Positions 1 to 5,527 of a stretch of DNA of 9,791 nt are shown in pieces. Where the stretch lies: the NCBI GenBank assembly GCA_003513855.1, contig DOTC01000062.1, positions 13,102-22,892 of the forward strand, read 5' to 3'. Both the position numbers and the translations under genes were made by a program. Source of the stretch: Deltaproteobacteria bacterium. GTDB lineage: Bacteria; Desulfobacterota; Deferrimicrobia; Deferrimicrobiales; Deferrimicrobiaceae. The notes beneath the pieces were generated by a model. It saw only the letters and a program-made list of their open reading frames with translations. It made no database searches and had not been told where the DNA came from. Every line of letters starts with the position of its first letter. Position 1 is the stretch's first letter.

Positions 1-621
1 GTGAAGAACCGGTTCGGGTCCACGAACGAGATCGGGGTGTTCGAGATGCGGGCGACGGGGCTTGCCGAGGTGGAGGACCCTTCGGGGCTCTTCCTGTCGG
101 ATCGGTCCGGGGAGACGTCGGGGACGATCGTCTTCCCCGCGGTGGAGGGGACGCGCCCGCTTCTCGTGGAGGTTCAGGCGCTCGCCAGCCAGTCGTTCCT
201 CGCGATGCCGCGCAGGACGACGCTCGGGGCGGATACCAACCGCGTCGTCCTGCTGTGCGCGATCCTCGAGAAGAAGGCGGGGCTCTCCCTGTACAACCAG
301 GACGTCTTCGTGAACGTGGCGGGCGGGATCCGGATCGACGAGACGGCGGCGGACCTTCCGCTTCTGTGCGCGGTGGCGGGAAGCTACAAGGACCAGGTCA
401 TTCCGTCGGGGACGGCCGCCTTCGGCGAGGTGGGGCTCGGGGGCGAGGTCCGGACGGTCCCGATGGCGGAGAGCCGGCTGAACGAGGCGGCGAAGCTGGG
501 GTTCACGCGGGTGCTCCTCCCCGCGTCCAATGCGGAGCGGCTTGCTTCGAAGTTCCCGCTTGCGCTCGTGCCGGTCCACCATGTCCGGGAGGCGCTGGCC
601 TTGATGGGGAAGAGTGGATGA
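1..621 (+). CDS. radA: DNA repair protein RadA/Sms, C-terminal part (5' end outside window)
   Basis: RadA is a RecA-like, hexameric DNA motor that helps process recombination intermediates and drives branch migration. The visible 206 residues begin exactly at the KNRFG motif (residues 2-6), the hallmark that follows the ATPase core in this family. The GTG at position 1 is therefore an internal valine codon and not a start. The rest is the Lon-protease-like domain, with the stretches DQDVFVN-like 'NQDVFVNVAGGI' (about 99-110), 'ETAADLPLL' and 'FGEVGLGGEVR', all typical of RadA; this domain is known to be non-proteolytic in the family. The N-terminal zinc finger and Walker motifs of the usual 450-residue protein lie upstream of the window. 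It ends with TGA at 619 and converges on rlmE. Identification is firm; only the edge is missing. Confidence 0.95.
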   Translation: MKNRFGSTNEIGVFEMRATGLAEVEDPSGLFLSDRSGETSGTIVFPAVEGTRPLLVEVQALASQSFLAMPRRTTLGADTNRVVLLCAILEKKAGLSLYNQDVFVNVAGGIRIDETAADLPLLCAVAGSYKDQVIPSGTAAFGEVGLGGEVRTVPMAESRLNEAAKLGFTRVLLPASNAERLASKFPLALVPVHHVREALALMGKSG

Positions 622-629
622 CAGGATCT

Positions 630-653
630 GGCCGGGTCGAGCGACCCGCGGCC
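630..653. terminator. Hairpin between convergent radA and rlmE, possible bidirectional terminator
   Basis: A perfect inverted repeat, CGGGTCG (633-639) and CGACCCG (642-648), lies 11 bases past the radA stop and just before the rlmE stop. In practice it would fold as a 6-bp stem with a GAGC loop. GGCC at 630-633 and 650-653 could lengthen it with a bulge. There is no T-run on either strand, so a classical intrinsic terminator is not proven; placement between convergent genes is the main support. Confidence 0.4.
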
Positions 654-655
654 GG

Positions 656-1249
656 TCAGCTCCCGCGGTACTTCCGCGCCAGCAGGTAGAGTTCGAACGA
701 CTCCTTCCGCGTCGCAGCCGGCCGGATCCTGCGGACCTCCCCGAAGGAGGCGCGCAGTTCCCTCACCACGTCGTCGGCTTCGGCCCCCTCGAAGATCTTG
801 GCGAGGAATGTCCCCCCCTTGCGCAGCGTTTGCCCGGCCAGGGAAAGGACCGCCCGGACCAGGTCGGCCGAACGGGCCTGGTCGGTGAACGAGATCCCCG
901 TCGTGTTCGGCGCCGCGTCCGAGACGACCGCGTCCGCCCTCCGCCCGAGAAACGCGACGATTTCGGCGGGGAGCGCCGGGTCCGTCACGTCCCGGAGGAA
1001 GAAGCGGAAGTTCTCCCCGGGGAGCGGGTCCATCGGGAGAATGTCCACGGCCGCGACCTTGCCCCTCTTCCCCACGAGCCGCAGGAGGACCTGGCTCCAC
1101 CCCCCCGGCGCGGCCCCGGCGTCGACCACGAAGTCCCCCGGCGCGACGACCTTTTCCGCACCGCCGAGCTCCAGGAGCTTGTATGCCGCGCGCGAGCGGT
1201 ACCCTTCCTGTTTCGCCTTCGCATGGAAGGTGTCCTTCCTCTTGTACAC
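656..1249 (-). CDS. rlmE: 23S rRNA 2'-O-ribose methyltransferase RlmE (FtsJ/RrmJ)
   Basis: RlmE methylates the 2'-O of U2552 (E. coli numbering) in the A-loop of 23S rRNA late in 50S assembly, using S-adenosylmethionine. The 197-residue protein is close to the usual length of about 200. The SAM-binding loop is 'DAGAAPGGWSQ' (43-53). The K-D-K-E catalytic tetrad of the family can be read as K24 (in AAYKLLE), D111 (in SDAAPNTTG), K151 (in FLAKIFEG) and E186 (in SFELYLLA). The GTG start at 1249-1247 is effectively forced: an in-frame TAG lies only 9 bases upstream of it (1261-1259) and there is no other start before the first conserved residues. A GAGGGG stretch abuts the start too closely to be a well-spaced Shine-Dalgarno site. 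The gene stands alone on the minus strand, convergent with radA and divergent from the polyprenyl synthase. Confidence 0.94.
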   Translation of the reverse strand: MYKRKDTFHAKAKQEGYRSRAAYKLLELGGAEKVVAPGDFVVDAGAAPGGWSQVLLRLVGKRGKVAAVDILPMDPLPGENFRFFLRDVTDPALPAEIVAFLGRRADAVVSDAAPNTTGISFTDQARSADLVRAVLSLAGQTLRKGGTFLAKIFEGAEADDVVRELRASFGEVRRIRPAATRKESFELYLLARKYRGS

Positions 1250-1278
1250 CCCCTCATGCTATCCGATCGGTGCCGCCG

Positions 1279-1306
1279 TTGACAGTGGGAAACCCCTTAC
1301 GATAGA
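1279..1306 (+). promoter_or_regulatory. Possible sigma70 promoter for the polyprenyl synthase gene
   Basis: A perfect -35 hexamer TTGACA (1279-1284) is followed 16 bases later by GATAGA (1301-1306), which matches the -10 consensus only at its central ATA. Transcription would start near 1313, only a few bases before the ATG at 1319. The -35 is convincing and the -10 weak. Confidence 0.4.
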
Positions 1307-1318
1307 GTCAGTTTGCCC

Positions 1319-2308
1319 ATGAAAGGTCCAAGGACGGACATCGACGGCGTCTTCCGGTACCTGAAAAACGATTTGCGCAAGGTCGAGAAGGCGCTCGTCT
1401 CCCACCTCAAATCCCCCGTCCCCCTGATCCCCGTCGTCGGCAGGCACATCACCCTGTCCGGGGGGAAGAGGTTCCGCCCCGCGGTGCTCCTTCTCGTCGC
1501 GGAGGCGTGCGGCTACACCGGGCCGCGCAGGATCGTCCTGTCCGTCGTGACGGAGTACATGCACAATGCGACGCTTCTGCACGACGACGTGGTGGACGGC
1601 GGGGTGGTGCGCCGCGGGAAGCCTGCGGCGAACGTCGTCTACGGAAACTCGGTGAGCATTCTCGTGGGGGATTTCCTCTTCGCCCGCGCGTCGCAGCTCA
1701 TGACCGAGGACGGCGACCTCGACGTTCTGGGGATCTACGCCCGGACGCTGGTCTCCCTCTCCGAGGGAGAGGTGCTCCAGCTCATGAAGTCCGCCGATCG
1801 GAACATGTCGGAGGAGGACTACCTGCGGGTCGTCTTCCACAAGACGGCGTCGCTCATCGCCGCCGCGAGCGAGACGGGGGCCGTCCTGGCCGGAGCCGGC
1901 GCCTCCGTGCGCAGGAAGATGTTCGAATACGGCAAGTCGGTCGGGATCGCCTTTCAGCTCGTGGACGACATCCTCGACTACACCGGCTCCGAAAAGGAAC
2001 TGGGGAAGCGTCCTCTCCAGGACCTGCGCGAGGGGAAGATCACCCTGCCGCTCATCCACGCCCTGCGGGAGGCGAGGGTTTCCGAGCGGGAGAGGGCCGG
2101 AGAGATCCTGGGCCGCAGGAAATGCTCCGAACGGGAGATCTCCTTTCTCGCCGGCATGGTCGCAAGAAACGGCGGTCTGGAGTATACGAAGCGCAGGGCG
2201 CTGTCGTATGTCGCCCGGGGGAAGAGGTTCCTTGCCTCCCTGCCCGAATCCCCCGCGCGGGACGGCCTCGCATTCCTGTCGGATTACATCGTTTCCCGCA
2301 CCCGCTGA
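1319..2308 (+). CDS. ispB: Long-chain polyprenyl diphosphate synthase (IspB/octaprenyl-type)
   Basis: This trans-prenyltransferase adds isopentenyl diphosphate units to an allylic primer to build the side chain of respiratory quinones. Numbered from the ATG at 1319 it has 329 residues, the family norm. It carries the substrate-binding motif GGKRFRP (48-54), the first aspartate-rich motif DDVVD (89-93) and the second DDILD (216-220). The two small residues before the first DDxxD motif (A84, T85, instead of bulky aromatics) fit a long-chain product, but chain length cannot be fixed from sequence. A TTG six bases upstream (1313) is an alternative in-frame start; ATG is preferred. No clear Shine-Dalgarno site precedes either, and the predicted transcription start is very close, so translation may be leaderless or nearly so. 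The gene appears monocistronic, with a terminator-like hairpin right after its stop. Confidence 0.93.
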   Translation: MKGPRTDIDGVFRYLKNDLRKVEKALVSHLKSPVPLIPVVGRHITLSGGKRFRPAVLLLVAEACGYTGPRRIVLSVVTEYMHNATLLHDDVVDGGVVRRGKPAANVVYGNSVSILVGDFLFARASQLMTEDGDLDVLGIYARTLVSLSEGEVLQLMKSADRNMSEEDYLRVVFHKTASLIAAASETGAVLAGAGASVRRKMFEYGKSVGIAFQLVDDILDYTGSEKELGKRPLQDLREGKITLPLIHALREARVSERERAGEILGRRKCSEREISFLAGMVARNGGLEYTKRRALSYVARGKRFLASLPESPARDGLAFLSDYIVSRTR

Positions 2309-2317
2309 TTCCCGCCG

Positions 2318-2351
2318 CGGGAGATGAGGATCTCCCGTCCCGACCCGTTTT
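2318..2351 (+). terminator. Terminator-like hairpin after the polyprenyl synthase gene
   Basis: Ten bases after the TGA stop, CGGGAGAT (2318-2325) and ATCTCCCG (2330-2337) form a perfect 8-bp stem with a GAGG tetraloop. A short run of four T residues (2348-2351) follows about 10 bases later instead of directly after the stem, so it is a suboptimal intrinsic terminator. Its position separates the synthase from the riboswitch transcript. Confidence 0.5.
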
Positions 2352-2400
2352 CGTCCGGAACCGACCGGTCCGCCCCGGTCTCCCGTTCCTGCCCGGCGGG

Positions 2401-2429
2401 TTGACTTCCCTGCGCCGGCGGGACAAGAT
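2401..2429 (+). promoter_or_regulatory. Probable sigma70 promoter of the B12 uptake operon
   Basis: TTGACT (2401-2406, five of six -35 matches) is separated by 17 bases from CAAGAT (2424-2429), which keeps the important A at position 2 and T at position 6 of the -10 hexamer. Transcription would start near 2436, about 25 bases before the first riboswitch stem. The location directly upstream of the riboswitch supports it as much as the sequence does. Confidence 0.5.
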
Positions 2430-2460
2430 ACCAGAAGGATCTTTCCATCGGAATGAAAGT

Positions 2461-2628
2461 TCCCGTCGGGCGCCCGATACCGGGTACCGGGAAGATGGTG
2501 CAAGTCCATCGCTGCCCCGCAACTGTAACCGGCGACGAAATCCGCACCAAGGCCACTGGGGGATCTCTCCCGGGAAGGCGCGGAGAGTAGGTTCGTAACC
2601 GGAAGCCAGGAGACCGGCCCGACAGGGA
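2461..2628 (+). ncRNA. Cobalamin riboswitch (aptamer)
   Basis: This leader RNA binds adenosylcobalamin or a related corrinoid and represses the operon behind it. Conserved landmarks are present in order: GGTGCAAGTCC (2497-2507), GCTGCCCCGCAACTGTAA (2511-2528), GCCACTG (2552-2558) and the B12 box AGCCAGGAGACCGGCC (2604-2619). The closing stem P1 is visible: TCCCGTCGGG (2461-2470) pairs with CCCGAC and GGGA (2618-2628) with one bulged A. P5 is GCG/CGC (2532-2534 and 2543-2545), and its loop exposes CGAAA (2536-2540). This is exactly complementary to TTTCG in the loop of a hairpin downstream (2645-2649), the expected L5-L13 kissing interaction. It sits 103 bases upstream of the chosen btuF start. 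Identification is very secure; the preferred corrinoid form is not determined. Confidence 0.97.
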
Positions 2629-2730
2629 GTTTTCCCGGACCACCTTTCGCGGGTGAAGGGTCGGGAATGCGGGCCTGCACGATCCGTCCCCCCCCTCCTT
2701 TCCCCTTCGAAGGATCGGGGGGAATTCTTG
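2629..2730 (+). promoter_or_regulatory. Riboswitch expression platform, probably acting on translation
   Basis: The P13-like hairpin CACC (2641-2644) / GGTG (2652-2655) has a seven-base loop TTTCGCG that can kiss L5 of the aptamer. Downstream, the G-run at 2717-2722 is the likely ribosome-binding site of btuF. It could be covered by TTCCCC (2700-2705, pairing with 2719-2724) or by the eight-C run at 2688-2695; CGATCC (2680-2685) can also pair with GGATCG (2712-2717). No stem followed by a T-run is seen, so control of translation (with possible secondary Rho effects) is inferred in preference to intrinsic termination. Confidence 0.5.
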
Positions 2731-3693
2731 GTGAGTCTGCCGGACAGCGCGGGAGATGCGGCGGGCCCGGGCAGGGCGTGCCGGCTCCTCCTCTTCGCCC
2801 TTCTTCTTTCCCTCTCTTGCGGTCCGGCGCGCGCGCAGCCCGGCTTCCCTCTGGTCATGAATGACGACCGCGGCGTCTCCGTGCGGATGGATGCCGCTCC
2901 CCGCCGGGTCGTCTCCCTCGCGCCGAACCTCACCGAGATCGTCTTCCTGCTGGGGCAGGAGGAAAAACTGGCCGGCGTGACCCGATACTGCAATTATCCG
3001 CCCCGGGCGGCCGCGCTTCCCCGGGTGGGCGGGATCGTGGATCCCGATGTCGAGAAGATCATCGCGGCGGGACCGGACCTCGTCCTGTGCACGACGGACG
3101 GCAACCCGAAGGAAAGGATCCGGATCCTCGAGGAGATGGGGATCCCCTGTTTCGCGGTGGGGCCGCAGGACATGGCCGCGGTCTTCCGGACCATCGAGAG
3201 GATCGGCGCGCTTCTCGGCGCGCCGGGGAGGGGGGTCAGGGAAGCCGCCGCGCTCCGGGTCCGGGCGGAGCGCGCCTCCCGGGCGAAGCTCGATCCCCCC
3301 CCGCGCGTGCTCTTCGTCGTCTCCACCTCCCCGATGATCGCGGCGGGGAACGGGACGTTCCTGGACGAGCTCGTGCGCGCCTCGGGGGGGAGGAACGCGG
3401 CCGACGGCTTCGCCGGGCGGTATCCCCGCCTCTCCGTGGAGGATCTCCTCGCGGCAAGCCCGGATATCATTTTCGTGGCCGCGATGACGGGGGTGGAGGG
3501 GTTTCCCCCTTCCGTATCCCGGTGGACGGAGGTCCCCGCATTCCGCACCGGAGACGTCGTCACCCTGGACGGGGACCTGGTCACCCGGCCGGGCCCCCGG
3601 ATGGTGGCCGCCCTGGAAACGGTGGCCGGAGCGCTCTCCGCATGGAAGAAGCGGAATCCCGCCGCCCGGGAGACAAAAGGGGTGACGCGATGA
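2731..3693 (+). CDS. btuF: Periplasmic cobalamin-binding protein BtuF
   Basis: BtuF captures vitamin B12 in the periplasm and hands it to the BtuCD importer. From the GTG at 2731 the protein has 320 residues: a Sec signal peptide with hydrophobic core 'LLLFALLLSL' and a likely cut after ARA, then a two-lobed class III solute-binding fold beginning 'PRRVVSLAPNLTEIVFLLG'. Two glutamates that in BtuF-type proteins dock onto arginines of BtuC can be matched by context: E128 (in GNPKERI) and E237 (in LSVEDLL). The frame stays open up to a GTG at 2653, but that start lies inside the riboswitch P13 hairpin and has no ribosome-binding site. GTG 2731 has GGGGGG about eight bases ahead and gives a normal signal peptide. 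Its stop overlaps the btuC start (ATGA). Siderophore- and haem-binding relatives look similar; the riboswitch decides for B12. Confidence 0.9.
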   Translation: MSLPDSAGDAAGPGRACRLLLFALLLSLSCGPARAQPGFPLVMNDDRGVSVRMDAAPRRVVSLAPNLTEIVFLLGQEEKLAGVTRYCNYPPRAAALPRVGGIVDPDVEKIIAAGPDLVLCTTDGNPKERIRILEEMGIPCFAVGPQDMAAVFRTIERIGALLGAPGRGVREAAALRVRAERASRAKLDPPPRVLFVVSTSPMIAAGNGTFLDELVRASGGRNAADGFAGRYPRLSVEDLLAASPDIIFVAAMTGVEGFPPSVSRWTEVPAFRTGDVVTLDGDLVTRPGPRMVAALETVAGALSAWKKRNPAARETKGVTR

Positions 3694-4697
3694 GAGGCAG
3701 GGTGCTCGTGTTCCCCCTCCTGGCTGCCGCCTTCGCGGGCGCGGTGGCTCTCTCCCTGTCCGTGGGCCCCGTTCCGGTCTCGTTCGCACAGCTGTTTCGG
3801 ATCCTCGCGGGAGGGAGCGCCGATGGAGTCCCGGGGGGGGAAACGGCCGCGAAGGTCATCCTCACGCTCCGGCTCCCCAGGGCCCTTCTCGGGGGCCTGG
3901 TGGGCGGCGCCCTTTCCTCCTCCGGCGTGGCGTTCCAGGCGCTCCTGCGCAATCCGCTGGCCGACCCCTACATCCTCGGCGTTTCGGGGGGGGCCGCGGT
4001 GGGGGCGATGACCGCAAGTCTATTGCTGCCGGGCGACTCCTTTCTTCCGCTTCCGCTGTGCGCTTTTCTGGGGGCTGCGCTCGCGGCTTCCGCCGTCTTC
4101 CTTCTGGCCCGTCGCCGGAGCGGAATCTCCCGGGAACGGTTGATCCTGATGGGCGTGATCGTCGGCGCGTTCCTCAACGCCCTGATCATGATGATGGTCG
4201 CGCTCGCTCCCCCCGGGAGGATCCCGGGAGCCGTCTACTGGCTCATGGGGGACTTAAGCCTCGGCACGCCCGGGAGGGTCGGTCTCCTCGCGCCCTACGT
4301 GGCGGTGGGCGTGGCGCTTCTGGTTCTCCTCTCCCGGGGGATGGACCTGCTGCTCCTGGGCGACGAGGCGGCCTTCCAGAGCGGGCTGCCGGTGGAGAGG
4401 GTGAAGACGGCGGTGTATCTTACCGCGTCTCTTCTCGCCGGATCGGTGGTCGCGGTCTCGGGGCTCATCGGGTTCGTGGGACTGATCGTGCCGCACGGAG
4501 CACGGTCGATCGTCGGCTCCGGCCACCGGCGCCTGCTTCCGGCCGCTTTCCTCCTCGGTGCGACTTTCCTGATCGGGGCGGACGTGCTTGCCCGCATCGC
4601 TGGCCCCTCCGGGGAGCTGCCGGTGGGAGCGGTCACCGCCCTTTCCGGGGCGCCCTTTTTCCTCTATCTTCTGCGCCGCAACGGGGGGAAGCCTTGA
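3690..4697 (+). CDS. btuC: Vitamin B12 ABC transporter permease BtuC (FecCD family)
   Basis: BtuC is the inner-membrane channel of the importer and works as a dimer of ten-helix subunits. The 335-residue protein is the usual size and very hydrophobic from residue 5 on. Family signatures are clear: 'RLPRALLGGLVGGALSSSG' and 'LLRNPLADPYILGVSGGAA' in the first third, the coupling-helix region 'GLIGFVGLIVPHGAR', and the C-terminal 'GELPVGAVTALSGAPFF' ending in LLRR. The ATG at 3690 overlaps the btuF stop by four bases and is preceded by AAAAGGGG at a normal distance, so translation is coupled. An eight-G run (3833-3840) falls inside the coding sequence with the frame intact. FecCD permeases for iron chelates are indistinguishable by eye; the operon context assigns cobalamin. 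Confidence 0.92.
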   Translation: MRGRVLVFPLLAAAFAGAVALSLSVGPVPVSFAQLFRILAGGSADGVPGGETAAKVILTLRLPRALLGGLVGGALSSSGVAFQALLRNPLADPYILGVSGGAAVGAMTASLLLPGDSFLPLPLCAFLGAALAASAVFLLARRRSGISRERLILMGVIVGAFLNALIMMMVALAPPGRIPGAVYWLMGDLSLGTPGRVGLLAPYVAVGVALLVLLSRGMDLLLLGDEAAFQSGLPVERVKTAVYLTASLLAGSVVAVSGLIGFVGLIVPHGARSIVGSGHRRLLPAAFLLGATFLIGADVLARIAGPSGELPVGAVTALSGAPFFLYLLRRNGGKP

Positions 4698-5527
4698 GCG
4701 TCGACCCGTTGTCCGCAAACAACCTGACCTTCCGGTACGGGGACCGGGACGTGCTGGCCGGGGTCGACCTTCGCGTCGGGGAAGGGGAGGTCGCCGTCCT
4801 CCTGGGGCCGAACGGCGCCGGCAAGAGCACGCTCCTGAAAATCTTCTCGGGTCTGCTCCATCCCCATGCCGGAGAGGCAAACGTCCTGGGCCTTGCCCCC
4901 TCCGCGTACGGGAGGAGGGAGATGGCCAGGATCCTGTCGGTGGTGGGACAGGACCCGCCCCTCGATTTCCCGATGTCGGTGGAGGAGTACGTCATGCTCG
5001 GCCGGTTTCCCCACCACGGCTTCTTCGGCCAGGCGACGGCCGGGGACCGGCAGGAGGTCGACCGGGCGCTTTCGATGACATCCCTCCACGAACTCCGGGC
5101 GAGGGGTCTTGGCGAACTGTCCGCGGGGGAGCGGCAGCGGGCTGCCGTCGCCAGGGCGATCGCCCAGGGGGCGAGGGTGATGCTCCTGGACGAGCCTACG
5201 GCGTTTCTCGACATCTACCACCGGGTCGCGTTTTTCGAGATCGTCACGCGCCTCGCGGGGACGTTCGGCGTCACCGCGCTGATCGCCTCGCACGACCTGT
5301 CGCTGTGCGCGGAATACGGCGAGCGGATCGTCCTGGTCGCGGGGGGGAAGGTGCAGGCCGCCGGGCGGCCGGAAGAGGTGATCACGGAGGAACATATCCT
5401 GGCCGCGTTCGGCGTGAGGGTCGTCTGCGACCGGAACCCGGCCACCGGGACTGTCCGCGTCACTCCCGTGCGGAGGGGAGCGGAAAAACCGTCCGACCGA
5501 GGGAAAGGGAAGATCGATGAGGCGTGA
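4694..5527 (+). CDS. btuD: Vitamin B12 ABC transporter ATPase BtuD
   Basis: BtuD hydrolyses ATP to drive the BtuC channel from the cytoplasmic side. The 277-residue protein has all ABC motifs: Walker A GPNGAGKS (38-45), Q-loop in VVGQDPP, signature LSAGERQ, Walker B VMLLDEP followed by the D-loop, and the switch histidine in ASHDLSL. The start is chosen as TTG at 4694, which overlaps the btuC stop as TTGA and has GGGGGGAAG just upstream. It places 'NNLTFRYG', the usual opening of this family, at residue 9; no ATG or GTG closer to the domain fits. About 20 charged residues follow the conserved domain at the C-terminus. The end overlaps btuB by 11 bases. Haem (HmuV) and ferrichrome (FhuC) ATPases are close relatives. 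Confidence 0.92.
   Translation: MSVDPLSANNLTFRYGDRDVLAGVDLRVGEGEVAVLLGPNGAGKSTLLKIFSGLLHPHAGEANVLGLAPSAYGRREMARILSVVGQDPPLDFPMSVEEYVMLGRFPHHGFFGQATAGDRQEVDRALSMTSLHELRARGLGELSAGERQRAAVARAIAQGARVMLLDEPTAFLDIYHRVAFFEIVTRLAGTFGVTALIASHDLSLCAEYGERIVLVAGGKVQAAGRPEEVITEEHILAAFGVRVVCDRNPATGTVRVTPVRRGAEKPSDRGKGKIDEA

Noticed and set aside
1..3. GTG at position 1 as a true start of a short radA-like gene
   Set aside because: It lies at the family's KNRFG motif in mid-protein and simply coincides with the window edge.
2824..2826. Cysteine near the end of the btuF signal peptide as a lipoprotein anchor
   Set aside because: The residues before that cysteine (LSLS) lack the aliphatic residue needed at -3 of a lipobox. 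An ARA cleavage site slightly further on fits a soluble periplasmic protein better.
3087..3689. Possible N-terminal extension of btuC, since its frame stays open far upstream
   Set aside because: The upstream part overlaps btuF and reads as low-complexity shadow sequence. The ATG at 3690 has a ribosome-binding site and gives a standard-length permease.
2284..3789. Long open frame on the minus strand across the riboswitch and btuF
   Set aside because: It is antisense to a clear riboswitch and to btuF, and its translation is Arg/Pro/Gly-rich with no recognisable domain, as expected for a shadow frame in GC-rich DNA.
3833..3840. Eight-G run inside btuC, considered as a phase-variation tract
   Set aside because: Runs of eight G or C also occur at about 2688, 3295, 8210 and 8873, within housekeeping genes and between genes. 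All coding frames are intact, so this looks like background in a GC-rich genome.
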